Shown piece by piece: positions 43,314 through 53,778 of a stretch of 64,000 nt of DNA; the stretch's first letter is position 1, and the number at the start of each line of letters is the position of its first letter. Under the pieces are notes generated by a model. That model saw nothing but the letters and a program-made list of their open reading frames with translations, had not been told where the DNA came from and searched no databases. The stretch spans positions 67,243,449 to 67,307,448 of the forward strand of contig CM023539.1 of assembly GCA_013350335.1 (NCBI GenBank), in the 5' to 3' direction. Source of the DNA: Chimonanthus salicifolius (Eukaryota; Streptophyta; Magnoliopsida; Laurales; Calycanthaceae). Both the position numbers and the translations under genes were made by a program.

Positions 43314-43533
43314 TTTCACTATCAATTGTCTCAAATATCTAGAGTTATCTTTTATATTTAGATTTGACAAACTTTTTTCATAGATTGACTATTTATCTGA
43401 AATCCATAGAATTTAAACCACATCCTTTAAACCATAACAACCTTACTTATGATAAATATAATTGTTTTATATTACACTACTTGAAGTAGTTATATATCGG
43501 TTATTATGTCATGAAGCTTTTTTACTAGTAATT

Positions 43534-43675
43534 AATAATTTTTTTTTTAATTTATGTGTGGAAAACTGTGAGAAGCTCAGCGTAAAAGTTCTATAGGTGA
43601 TATCCACTACCCTTAGGGCACACTAAGTGATGCCATGGGGGCTCGCACCTGACACCTTCCATTTCCTAAGACTCA
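43534..43675 (-). mobile_element. SINE, 5'-truncated (copy 2)
   Basis: On the plus strand it runs from a T run through AATTTATGTGTGGAAAACTG, GGTGATATCCACTACCC and GGGGCTCGCACCTGACACC. These are the tail-to-B-box parts of the SINE at 23865. The B box is changed (GGTGCGAGCC) and the A box is missing. The same insertion is in duplication copy 3. Confidence 0.75.
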
Positions 43676-43750
43676 AATTGATGACATGTTATAAGCAGTC
43701 AGAATTGAAAGATGTACAAATGTGCCTTATCTGATGATGTGTCCCAATAC

Positions 43751-43903
43751 CTGATGAGGAGAAGAAATGGCCACTTAGGTTGTTACCAGACAAATCTAGA
43801 GTTTCCATCTTCAATAACTTCCCTAAACACTGTGGCATGGTTTGATCTTCTAATTTGTTGCCGCTAAGAATGAGGTGATGAAGATTGTTCAATCCACATA
43901 AAT
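43751..43903 (-). pseudogene. RLP LRR exon, isolated copy 1
   Basis: The minus strand encodes LCGLNNLHHLILSGNKLED, then PQCLGKLLKMETLDLSGNNL and SGHFFSSSG, two LRRs in the style of an internal RLP exon. Boundaries are inferred: an acceptor-like GGAAG before 43903 and a donor TCATCAG/GTATTGGG at 43751, both phase 1, giving 153 bases. The frame is open throughout. No other exons lie nearby, so it is an orphan exon or part of a gene split by transposons. The acceptor lacks a good T-rich tract (it is A/G-rich), which argues against use. Confidence 0.75.
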
Positions 43904-44968
43904 CTTCCATTTCTCCACTTTTTTTTTTTTCTTCAAATTTTATGGTTTACTCTGCCATTACAAAATCATTCAACTTGGGTTTACCTCATCAATCTAAAAT
44001 TTTAAATGCATCTTATCATTTCTTACATAAAATAAGTACTATATGAGTATGATTTAAATATGATGTATACCAATCACTAGAAAGTAGATAAATAAAAGAA
44101 TCATTACGTAAATTAAGAGTCTGCAAACATTCAATGCCATCTCATCATCATGATAAGATATATAAATATAATTTTTTCTTGAAAATTCAATAATATAAAA
44201 GAAGAATGAGTGCAAATTTAAAATATATAGTGATTCCATAAAAGAAAGTTGGAAGGGTCGAATTCTTGTTTGAGATGAGAAGAGAGTGTCTTTCGTGAGG
44301 ATGACAGGCCATGCAGCACATTAAATTATTTACAAAAAATTTGGAAAATCTGAATTTTATGAATTTTTTAAAACAAAACATAGAAAATAAAAAACTCCTA
44401 AAAACTATATTAGTCACATTGAGAAATCTTCATTCAGTTCAATACACTCAATATCATTTCATTAAATTATTTGCAAAAAATAAAACTTTACGATTGGGAT
44501 TGTCTTAGAATAAAAATTCAAAAAAAAAAAATGTACAAATCTAAATTGAAAGAAAAAATGAAATGGACAAATATCTTTTTACATTTGAAGAACTTGCTTC
44601 TAAACATTCTTAAAATCACACTCAATGCAATGTTCAAACAAAATAGGTAATTGAATTTTTTTTTTTTTTAAATAAAAACATTGAATATGACCAATTGTCA
44701 CGCCCCGATCCTCGAGCACGTGACTGAGAATTTTTTTTTATTTGAAACTCTAAAGCAATCGTACACCTATATCCATAAAAACGTGGAACTCACGTGTAAG
44801 AGGATTCCCACGAATCCTAGAACCACTTGGACCCCATTGTCATCAAACTTAATAATCAACTGTCTAAGTACTCTTTCGAAATCATATCACGCATAAAGAT
44901 TAATAACCAACCATCACAATGATATGGAAATGATGAAAAAAATCAGTAAAACATCATCATCATTATCT

Positions 44969-45193
44969 TCAGCCTATGCAACATTTGCATTTGAATCCAC
45001 CTTCTCCTTGTTTTTCAACATTGGACAGGAAAGTCCCTTTTTTCATGACAAAAGGCACACTCATCCTTTGCAACAGTTTTCCTCTTAGACGATGATGTTT
45101 TTTCGTCTTAGGACGAGACTTACTAGATTTCCAGTTTTCTGTTACTGCCAAAGCTTCTGACATTGAGTTCCTGTTATCCTGTTTATCTTTCAA
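44969..45193 (-). pseudogene. Copia gag zinc-knuckle remnant (second copy of element I)
   Basis: The minus strand has a KDKQDNRNSMSEALAVTENW stretch, then a frameshift, then CAFCHEK followed by sequence in which the Gly-His of the knuckle is lost (RDFPVQC). The copy at 41770 lost the last Cys instead, so the two copies decayed independently. Confidence 0.75.
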
Positions 45194-46358
45194 AGAACTT
45201 CATTGTTCATTAGTGCATTTGACACATCTTCATATTTAATCTCCTTTTTGTCATACCATAAAGTGGTAATCGAATGCTCATAACTGTCAGGTAATTAGCT
45301 CAGCAATATCACTGCTTTGTCTTCATCTGAGATTTCAACATCTAAATTTTGTAAATCAGTCAAAATCTTATTATAATCATTCAAATGTTCAATCGTAGAA
45401 GTACCTCATCTATACTGGAACCTGAAGAGATTCTTTTTCAGATAGACAAAGATTCTTTTTTGTCTTCAAGTTTCTGCCACAAATCCTTTACCAAAGTCTC
45501 CTTCATAACAAAATATTTTTGATCTCTCGTATGACAAAGCCATATGGTGCCACAAGCCAAACAGTTGATTCTCTCTCAATCCTTATCATTCATATCTGCA
45601 GGTTTATCTTTTAAAGCAATATCCAAATCCTGTGAAAACAACACATCTCTTACTTCGTATTGCCACATGCCGAATTATTCATCCTATTAAATTTTCAATT
45701 TCATATCTTGCATTCGAAACCATGAGCCTTGGTGTTGATAGAGGTTCAGTGGTGTTCTTTGATGATGACCCAAACTCAGACATATTGTCTTCGAAAAATA
45801 ACCTCCAAACGACCAAACAACTTTAAAACTACTCAAAACACCTTCCAAAAAGCACTACAAACAACTTCAAAAAATTACAAAATTTTCGAAAAAATAAAAA
45901 TTGCTGAAGGTGTACCTGAAAATCGTAGTCGTACGGTCCTAGGAGAGCACCCGAAAGTGTAGTTCTTTGAACTGCACCTAGATGGTGATCCTTCTGACCA
46001 CCAAAACAATGCTTCAATGTGGGAGAGAGACTCCCTTTTCCAAAATAATTCTTGCTGGAGAGACTCCCAATCAGCAATGTTTTCAATTTTTTTTCTTTTT
46101 CAACCACAATGATTAGGGATGGGTGTAGAGAGAGAAACAACGACGGCCAACGGCTATGAAAGTAGAGGCAGAGGTGGATTGCAACAGCTAATGGGGACTA
46201 AGTGATCAAAACAGCAAACAGTCGAAGGTAAAAAGGAAGAGACTAATTTTTTTTAACGTATTTCAGACCATCTTCTACTTCTTCCTCTTCTTCTTTTTCT
46301 TCTCAAACCTCTACCGATCTTTCGCCCAAAAATTCCCAAATCAGATCACCCAAATCGG

Positions 46359-46759
46359 ACGGAAACCTCACTCAAACAATGGAAGATAATCTAAATCAAC
46401 CACACGAATCACACTCGATTTTAACATGGTTTGGCCGAAGCCTCCATTTATAAACAAAACCAAATCTTTCACTAAATTAAAAGGTTTATAACTCTCTTCC
46501 TCTCTGTCAAACACAAACCCACATTTCGATGGACACCCACTCTCAATGGAAACTTGTTCTGCTTTTATAGAGAGAAATAGAGAAATTTCCTATTACAAAT
46601 AGATTTCCCTAACCGACAGTATAAATCGGTTGTTACAATTCAAACCCAAAACGAAAATAAAGATTAAAAAAAAAGTCGGTGAAAGAGAGAAGAAGTCAAA
46701 GTGGAATAGAATTCCTAATCCCAATCAAAATCTTGTTCTTAATCTAGCCATACCCAATG
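46359..46759 (-). repeat. 5' LTR of the second copy of element I
   Basis: It follows the 38064 LTR but carries about 80 extra bases near 46600-46680, including AACCGACAGTATAAATCGGTT, an imperfect inverted repeat. The end reads CATACCCAATGA, where the other LTR has CATTCCCAACA. The shared motif is at 46423-46449. Confidence 0.75.
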
Positions 46760-47421
46760 ATCAAAATCTTAAGCAACTCTATCTTACTCCAAAATATTCT
46801 TTCGTGGGTCCTCTAAGTTAACTAATTCTATAGAGGCTTGTTTTCTTTACAATCATATGGACCCATTGGTGGTAAAGGAACACACAAATCTTCCTAAGAC
46901 ATGGCTAAAACTCATCAATCCATAGCCCTCCATTTGCAAACAAATGCATCTTTGGACTTCAACTTTCAAAGAATTTCAAGAAACCAAGACGTAAGATCTA
47001 TTTTGTGCACCGAAAGAAAGTATTAAAAGTGGCTAGCCTACTTGCCTTGTTGTGTTTCTTTCCCCTGCTTTAGTTTGTTGTTTGTTTAATCTTTTATGGA
47101 GTTTTCTTATTTTGTGGGGCTACTTCTAGGTGTATTTTGCTTCTTTGCTAGTTCTAGTACACCTGTTTTCCTCTTTCAAATTAACCACTTCCAAAACAGC
47201 CATTTCCTCTTCTTCTTCTTTTTTCCAAGTTCTCTTTGAAATTTCACTATAATTTTCCTAAGCTCCACTTCAAATAAAACTAAAAGATTTCTCCAATGAG
47301 TCTCAAAATGGCTATTGATAGGAGTCAAAGAGAAGGCCCAAGGAAGGCAAAGTCAAATGAATGTCAACACCCTTCGGAGGTTTATCTCATGGGAACGCTA
47401 GCGATGCCTCGATGTAGTGTT
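46760..47421. other. Unassigned sequence
   Basis: AT- and pyrimidine-rich DNA between element I copy 2 and a TRIM. A stretch at 46985-47040 (ATTTTGTGCACC...AAAGTGGCTAG) has no recognisable product. Nothing else was found. Confidence 0.3.
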
Positions 47422-47758
47422 TGCTAAACACATGAGCAGAACTCATATTTAAAAACCAGCTTATAAGGATAGGGAGTCCATGTTCTTATAAATCACAAAA
47501 TCTATAGGTCTACTGTCAATGTGGGACTTTTGCTAACACTCCCCTCCAACGCCAAGTATCTAGAAACTTTGCTCTCCACCTCTGCGCAGAGCTAGAGATA
47601 TGAACCCAACCCATCCCAGTGATACCTCTACTCTAATACCATATTAAACACATGAGTAGAACTCATCTTTAAAAATCGGCTTATAAGGAGAGGGAACCCA
47701 TGTGCTTATAAACCCCAAAATCAAAAGGTTCACTAGTAATGTGGGACTTTTGTTAATA
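47422..47758 (-). mobile_element. TRIM element, minus strand
   Basis: Two ~116-bp LTRs (47422-47536 and 47642-47758) share TAAACACATGAG, GGCTTATAAGGA and AATGTGGGACTTTTG. Between them, 105 non-coding bases carry a minus-strand primer site (TGGTATTAGAG, 47631-47641) and a polypurine tract (GTTGGAGGGGAG) just before the left LTR. Layout and size fit a terminal-repeat retrotransposon in miniature. No target duplication was found. Confidence 0.8.
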
Positions 47759-47764
47759 CTGTCA

Positions 47765-48760
47765 TGGTTAATTGATGACATTTTTTTTGTTATGTGTTGA
47801 TCATTAGTTGGATTGATTGGATATAATGTGAAATGTGGTTGATTGTTACTAAATGATTTACTTTTTCCTTTTTTAGTTTTTTCTTCTTTAGTTTTTCTTT
47901 TTTTGTTTTAAATTAAACTAATCATCATATATGTCAATTGTTTTATCAATCTAGAGTTAGCTTTTATATTAGATTTGACAAACCCTTTTTATAGATTGAC
48001 TATTTATCTAATATCTGTAGAACTTGAACACATGACCTTTAAACAATAAAAACCTTACAGATGATAAATATAATTGTTGTAGATTACACTTTGAAGTAAT
48101 CTACTACAATTATATTAATTGATATCATGTTGCAAGCCATCAGAATTGAAAGATGTCCAAATATTCCTCATCTGATTAAGTGTCTCAATACCTGACGAGG
48201 AGAAGAAATGGCCTCTTAGTTTGTTATAAGACAGGTCCAGAAATTCCATCTTCCCTAGACATTGGGGAAGGCTTTGATCATCTAAGTCGTTGTTGCTAAG
48301 AGAGAACTCCTGAAGATTGCTCAATTCACATAAACCTGCACGATAGAAAAAGAAGTTTTCAGTTGTCACACTTGAACATGAAGGACATTATTAATGATCA
48401 GGGAGCTATTTTCTTAAATAAAATCATTAATAGTCATTTTTCATGTCTCCACTTTTTTTTCAAAATTTATATTTTATTCTGTCATTTCAAAATCATTCAA
48501 CTTATGTTTACCTCATCAATCTAAACTTCTAAATGCATCTTAAAATAAATATTATATGGGAAATGATCTTAAAAAATAGTCCTATTTCACAAAAAATGTA
48601 TTTCACAAAAACCAATCTAGATGTATATTAATCACCCAAAAAGTAGATAAATAACAGAATCATTAGGTTAATTAAGAGTGTGCAAACAACATTCAATGCC
48701 ATCTTATTATGATGACAAAAAATTAGTATATAAATGTATTTTTATAATTACGATCATAAT
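47765..48760. repeat. RLP-exon segmental duplication, copy 2
   Basis: It begins GGTTAATTGATGACATTT and parallels copy 3 (from 48957), then copy 1 from ATTAGATTTGACAAACCC. It carries the RLP exon and upstream intron but lacks the SINE found in the other two copies at the equivalent place (near 48105-48125). Confidence 0.8.
48192..48335 (-). pseudogene. RLP LRR exon, isolated copy 2
   Basis: The minus strand encodes GLCELSNLQEFSLSNNDLDD, then PQCLGKMEFLDLSYNKLRGH and FFSSSG. The acceptor TTCTTTTTCTATCGTGCAG (before 48335) is strong, and the donor TCGTCAG/GTATTGAG (48192) fits consensus; both junctions are phase 1. The exon is 144 bases, nine fewer than copy 1, with three codons lost between LGK and ME. 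It is the best-preserved exon of the three, but no matching neighbours were found. Confidence 0.8.
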
Positions 48761-49343
48761 TTTTCATGCCTAAATGTAATTATAATCATAATTTATTTTT
48801 ATCTATTCTTTTATTCAAATTTTCAATTTAGTTTTTAGTTCAATTGATTTCATAATTGTGGGACTGAAGTGTTTAGGTCTCTTTTATCTAATTCCTAAAA
48901 TCATCACTCTCTTAAACATTATATCCACCACATCCCAGAACTTCAAGATCAGATGAATTACAGTTAGTTAATTGATGACATTTAATTTGTTTGTTATGTG
49001 TTGATCATTACTTTGGAATATTTGGATGCACTGTGAAATGTGTTGATTGTTGCGAAATGATTTTTTTTTTAAGTTTTTTTCCTATTTTTTTTTAAATTAT
49101 ACTAATCATCATCATCATCTATGTCAATTGTCTTAAATATTTAGAGTTACGTTTTATATTTAGATTGGACAAACTTTTTTCATAGATTACCTATTTATCT
49201 GAAATCCATAAAATTTGAACCACATCCTTTAAACCATAACAACCTTACTTATGATAAATATAATTATTTTATATTACACTACTTGAAGTACTTATATATC
49301 GGTTATTAATTCATGAAGCTTTTCTACTGGTAATTGATAACAT

Positions 49344-49468
49344 TTTTTTTTAATTTACGTGTGGGAAACCGTGGGAAGCCCAACGAATGGGTGATATCCA
49401 CTACCTTAGGACACACCAAGTGATGCCATGGGGGCTCGAACCTAACACCTCCCATTTCCTGAGACCAC
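49344..49468 (-). mobile_element. SINE, 5'-truncated (copy 3)
   Basis: It runs from a T run through AATTTACGTGTGGGAAACCG to the B box (GGTTCGAGCC on the minus strand). It is flanked by a perfect 12-bp target duplication, AATTGATAACAT (49332-49343 and 49469-49480), which proves insertion by target-primed reverse transcription. It is orthologous to the insertion in duplication copy 1. Confidence 0.9.
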
Positions 49469-49539
49469 AATTGATAACATGTTGTAAGCACTCAGAATTG
49501 AAAGATGTCCAAATGTGCCTTATCTGATGATGTGTCCCA

Positions 49540-49649
49540 ATACTTGATGAGGAGAAGAAATGGCCACTTAGGTTGTTATGAGATAGATCCAAAATCCATC
49601 TTCAATAACTTCCCTAAACACTGTGGCATGGTTTGATCTTCTAATTTGT
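49540..49649 (-). pseudogene. RLP LRR exon, truncated copy 3
   Basis: The minus strand retains LEDQTMPQCLGKLLKM, then after a two-base deletion the other frame reads LDLSHNNLSGHFFSSS. The first LRR half and the acceptor were removed by the 680-base deletion, and the donor is altered (TCATCAA/GTATTGGG). Clearly non-functional. Confidence 0.85.
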
Positions 49650-49815
49650 ACAAATCTAAATTGAAAGAAAAAAATGAAATTAACAAATACCTTTTTACAT
49701 TTGAAGAACTTACTTCTAAACATTCTTAAAATCACACCCAATGCAATGTTCAAACAAAAATAGTAATTGAAACAATTGTTTTTTTTTTTTAAAAAAAACA
49801 TTGAATATGACCAAT

Positions 49816-52253
49816 TGTCACGCCTTGACCCTCGGGCACGTGACTGAGAGTTTTTTTATTTGAAACTCTAAAGCAATCGTACACCTATATCCATACACAC
49901 GTGGAACTCACGTGTAAGAGGATTCCCACGAATCCTAGAACCCCTTGGACCCCGTTGTCATCAAAATTAATAATCAACTGTCTACGTACTCTTTCGAGAT
50001 CAGATCACAGCATAGTTCTACCTTCATTCTGACCATTCCTCCTCCTGTTCTTTCTTACTGTATTAAGTCCATAGCTCATGCATGGAACAAATCAAATGTT
50101 ATGCATTATGCCTTGCATTTACCAAACTATGGGTCCAACACTAACCATGGATCTAACCAACCGTGGACCTAACCAACCATGGGTCTAAACCCCTAACATA
50201 GCTGTCATGTGGCTGGAGTAACATAACCATACCAAAATTCACATTCATGTAATGATCAAATTCATGTCATAATCACATTCACACATCGTGACTCATGCGT
50301 GATTGCCCAATGGAATGCAATTCATGCAATGCATCACTTTCTGGCTACCACTAACTGCACGCTCAAACACGCCATGGTCTCATCACCCCATCACACTCTG
50401 AGCGCTACACATCCCCAAGGCCATAGAAATCAACAACATAATTGCTTATGTCAATCTGGGGGGTTGGTGCTGGTGGTTCATATCACATCAGTAGCCACTA
50501 GGACTCGCACACTTTCTAGTCTCGTCTACCCATCGTGCTCATGCATGTCATGCCGTTGCCCCCTATTCAACCATGCTCACACCCATGAATGAATGCTTAG
50601 AATTAGCCATTGTCTCACCTACCATATAACTCTACACAAGTAAGCCATTAGCATATATCACAAGAGTTCACACAAATAAACATGGTTTCATACATCCTAA
50701 CAACCCATAATCACTAACATGTTATCACATGTCATACTTATTCTCTTAAGCAAGCATATTAAGAATCTCATGCTAATGCATATTCACAATTAGACCATCA
50801 TATGGCACATCTCATACAACACAATTCATAGCCAATTACAATCCATCACACCACGTAAGGGTAACATGCTTAAGTATGCTCACTCAACACATTGCAAATA
50901 CAATCGGTTTTGATCGGACTAAGGCACAATGCTCTCAGTTGTCTACGTACCACGTGATGGATCATAACCATTAACCAAACACGGATTTCATAGTTGGTGC
51001 ATGCATTACATAAGTCATTCAAGCATGAGAATTCTAGTCAATGTACAAACTATACAACCTAATCAAGCATAGTTTACATATACAACGTATTATACTTCTA
51101 TGTTAATCACAGTCAAAAGGAAAGCAACCAATTGCGTATAATTAGTCATCCAAGCATGGGTAATGTATAAATCTACCATATTAAGCCAATTCGAAGCTTA
51201 ATTTCATGATTAAAGTAGAAATCCCCTAATCCCTCCAAGTCTTAATCCTCTTCAAGGTTGCCGAAGATCAATTCACACCAAACCCCCAAATTTTACCAGC
51301 CTCCAAGCTCAAAAGCAGCATTACCCCCAAATTTTCTTACTCCCTTTAAGGTCCAAACTCAATTTGGGGCCAACCCTACCTCATGCAAAGCTCCCAATAA
51401 AAATTTCCTCTCTCCACAATTTACATTTCCCAATTTAGCCTTACAATATTGTTTTGGGGCTCCATTCTACTTAAATCTCAAACAAAGCACTTCACTAAAG
51501 AGAATGGAAGTGGAAGAGTTACAAGATTTACCTTGGAAAAGAGAAATTCCAAGAGAGGTGAAGCTTGGAGAGAGTCCAACACAAATCAATCACATGCACA
51601 AGTTGATTTGGGGAGAAGGAAGTCTTTGGTTCAACTTGGAGAGGGGTCTCTTGGACGAGAAAAAATGGTTAGAAATGAAAACTAGGTTAATTACTAAGGC
51701 ATAGTGGCTTTTTATGGGATATGTTTTGTTCTTTTACATTAAACGCAACATAATGCATTGCTTTACTAAAGTTTCAACGCTCTTCAGCACTCGGCTTAAG
51801 TGTCAGTGTTTATGGGATAAGTTTCGTTCCGTTATAGTAAACACAACATAATGCATTTCTCTACAAAAGTTTCAACGCTCGTCAGCACTTTGCTTAAGCG
51901 CCAGCGCTCGTCAGCACTCTGCTTAAGCGCCAGCACTCGTTTGCACTCTACTTAAGCATCAACGTCCTATTTTGGTAGTTTTACACATTTTCACTAAAAT
52001 GGCCAGAACTTGAGTTATAGAGTTCGGATTTGAGAGTTCTTGTACTTTTCGGAAAGTCCTTTAACTAATCTATCCAACAAAACGAGTCTCCCCAAATTTA
52101 GAGCTCATTTGATACCTCAAATATGTCCCACAACTCAACCCCATTATTAAGCCACCCGATTTTGGAGTCAACTGGCACCCATTGTTACCAGGTGTCACTT
52201 CCACACATCTCGTGCTGGAGTTGTCGGTAATTTGGGCAGGTCGGGTCATTGCA
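49816..52253 (-). repeat. Ty3/gypsy 3' LTR, minus strand (2.4 kb, element K)
   Basis: On the minus strand it starts TGCAATGACCCGACC at 52253, directly after a polypurine tract (TTTTAAGGGGGTGGAT). This is preceded by TTTCAGGGACAAAATTCT, the standard end of plant gypsy interiors. It ends GGCGTGACA at 49816. The first 200 bases at that end are duplicated at 44696-44895. It holds CA-rich DNA and a tandem repeat at 51712-51962. Open frames inside (such as 51258-51704) show no domains. Confidence 0.75.
51712..51962. repeat. Two-level tandem repeat (98 bp and 29 bp) in LTR K
   Basis: A 98-bp unit (TTATGGGATA...AAGTTTCAACGCTC...) occurs at 51712 and 51810. Its last part, CGCTCGTCAGCACTCTGCTT and AAGCGCCAG, then repeats with an exact 29-bp period at 51876, 51905 and 51934, with a diverged unit at 51779. 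Confidence 0.8.
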
Positions 52254-53347
52254 ATCCACCCCCTTAAAAGAATTTTGTCCCTGAAATTCGGATAATTTAA
52301 AGCTCCAAGTTCGGTCTCGATACTCGTAAATTCCACATTGCTTCACATATGGGATCCTTCTCTCAAAAGCCACTCATTCACAAGTCACACTAGGACTATG
52401 CAATACAGTCCGACACATCTCACATACGCGACTCTCTTCCGATGGCTCACATATAGAGTACTACCTCCTCACACCAATTAAGTCTCGGAAGAGAATGATA
52501 TCGGCCATATCAGCCGATATCTCGGATATCGGATATCGGCCGATATTTTTCTCTCCAACAGATTTTTTTATTTTTTAAAAAAAAATCAAATTTTTTTAGG
52601 AAATTAAGAAAATTATGACTTTCATGAATATGCATTTTTTTCATTAAATATCGATCATTTACATAATTAAATATTATTTTTAAGTTAATAAGTCGAGAAT
52701 TTCAAATATTTTTAAGTAATTGTACAAAAATTATAATGACAATACTTATTCTATTTTTTATTGTGTTTCAAAAAAAAAATTAGGTGAATTTATTGTGTTC
52801 CATCATAAATGAGCATAACTACTGACAATGATACATTAATTCATTAATTAATATACACGTATACATTAATGTTTCCTTTACACAACAAATGTCTCAAATT
52901 TATTTCCTAATTACAAATGAAAGCCCAATAATTTCTCAATTAATTCTATATGTATTTATTTTTATCAATTGTGTAAACTTTTACAAGAATTTATTATAAA
53001 TACGTATTACCATAAGTACATATTATCATAGAAGACTTTACTATAAATACTATCATTGACCAATTTATTTGCTACCAGCACATAGAATTAGATATTAATG
53101 TAGATATGCAACAAATTAGATACGGTTTACCATAGGGACAATTTTTGCAATAAAGGAAGGTTAATGTAGAACTGGAGATTACGGCACCAAATTAGGGTCA
53201 GATTTACCATACTCCTAAGTCATAACCAAATTTTAGTGCTGGCATGATTTTATCTCAATAAGGATTGTGTGTTTCCAGCCAACTATGATAAGTCAAAAGT
53301 AACGCAAAAATTTTGACCATATTAAAGCATAATTGAGAGATTGCATA
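52254..53347. other. Interior remnant of element K and AT-rich DNA
   Basis: The first ~240 bases are the pre-LTR end of a gypsy element on the minus strand, without chromodomain coding. At 52499-52550 there is a dense cluster of GATATCGG/CCGATATC words. The rest to 53342 is AT-rich with no frame. The target duplication of the next TRIM starts at 53343. Confidence 0.4.
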
Positions 53348-53773
53348 TGCAATACCCCAGTCCACCTCAAAAAAAGTCCCACATCAGTAGTGAGGTGGGT
53401 GGGTTGGGTGCTAATATGAGGGAAGCCCCCCTCTCCCATGTGTGAGGACTTTTGGGCCTGGTTACAAGTGATATCAGAGCACGGTTCAACACTAGGACTG
53501 TGTGGCCCCCCTACCTCTGTGATGTGACAGAGCCTGGGGACAAGCTTTGGTTTTAACAGGGTAGATTGTAATACCCCCACCCACCTCAAAGAAAGTCCCA
53601 CATCGGTAGTGAGGTGGGTGGGTTGGGTGTTAATATGAAGGAAGCCCCCCTCTCCCATGTGTGAGGCCTTTTGGGCCTGGCCATGTGGGCCAGCTCCCAA
53701 AGCAAAATTATGAGGGCATGGTGGGCCCAAAGCAGACAATATCACATTGAGAAGTTGGGGTAGGGTCGTTACA
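53348..53773 (+). mobile_element. TRIM element, plus strand, with perfect target duplication
   Basis: The LTRs are 53348-53465 (internally deleted) and 53567-53773. They share CACCTCAAAGAAAGTCCCAC, GTGAGGTGGGTGGGTTGGGT and CCCTCTCCCATGTGTGAGG. The interior has a primer site, TGATATCAGAGC (about 53466), and a purine-rich AACAGGGTAGAT before the 3' LTR. GCATA flanks both ends (53343-53347 and 53774-53778). Internal length is about 100 bases, with no coding. Two ordinary-looking minus-strand frames here are LTR sequence. Confidence 0.88.
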
Positions 53774-53778
53774 GCATA

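Larger units (their letters stand above)
43314..44895. repeat. RLP-exon segmental duplication, copy 1
   Basis: Homologous to 47765-48760 (copy 2) and 48957-50015 (copy 3). Order on the plus strand: AT-rich DNA (TTTAAACCATAACAACCTTA), a SINE, an RLP exon on the minus strand, its upstream intron, then the start of a gypsy LTR (TGTCACGCCCCGATCC at 44696). It is cut on the left by the LTR of element I and on the right by the second copy of that element. Confidence 0.85.
44896..46759 (-). mobile_element. Second copy of element I, truncated
   Basis: Colinear with 41750-43300 plus the LTR: the protease start and gag knuckle are at 44900-45190, leader to 46358, and 5' LTR at 46359-46759. Element order and orientation (minus) are as in element I. 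The part beyond protease and the 3' LTR are missing, cut at the junction with the RLP duplication. It shares the GTAGTC/GGTGATCC repeat at 45918-46010. Confidence 0.8.
48957..50015. repeat. RLP-exon segmental duplication, copy 3
   Basis: The closest relative of copy 1: same AT-rich start, SINE, exon and gypsy LTR start. Relative to copy 1 it lacks about 680 bases, from within the exon (after CTTCTAATTTGT, 49649) to the intron word ACAAATCTAAATTG. Confidence 0.85.

Noticed and set aside
51258..51704. 148-residue frame in LTR K
   Set aside because: It lies within a gypsy LTR, has overlapping alternatives and no recognisable domain.
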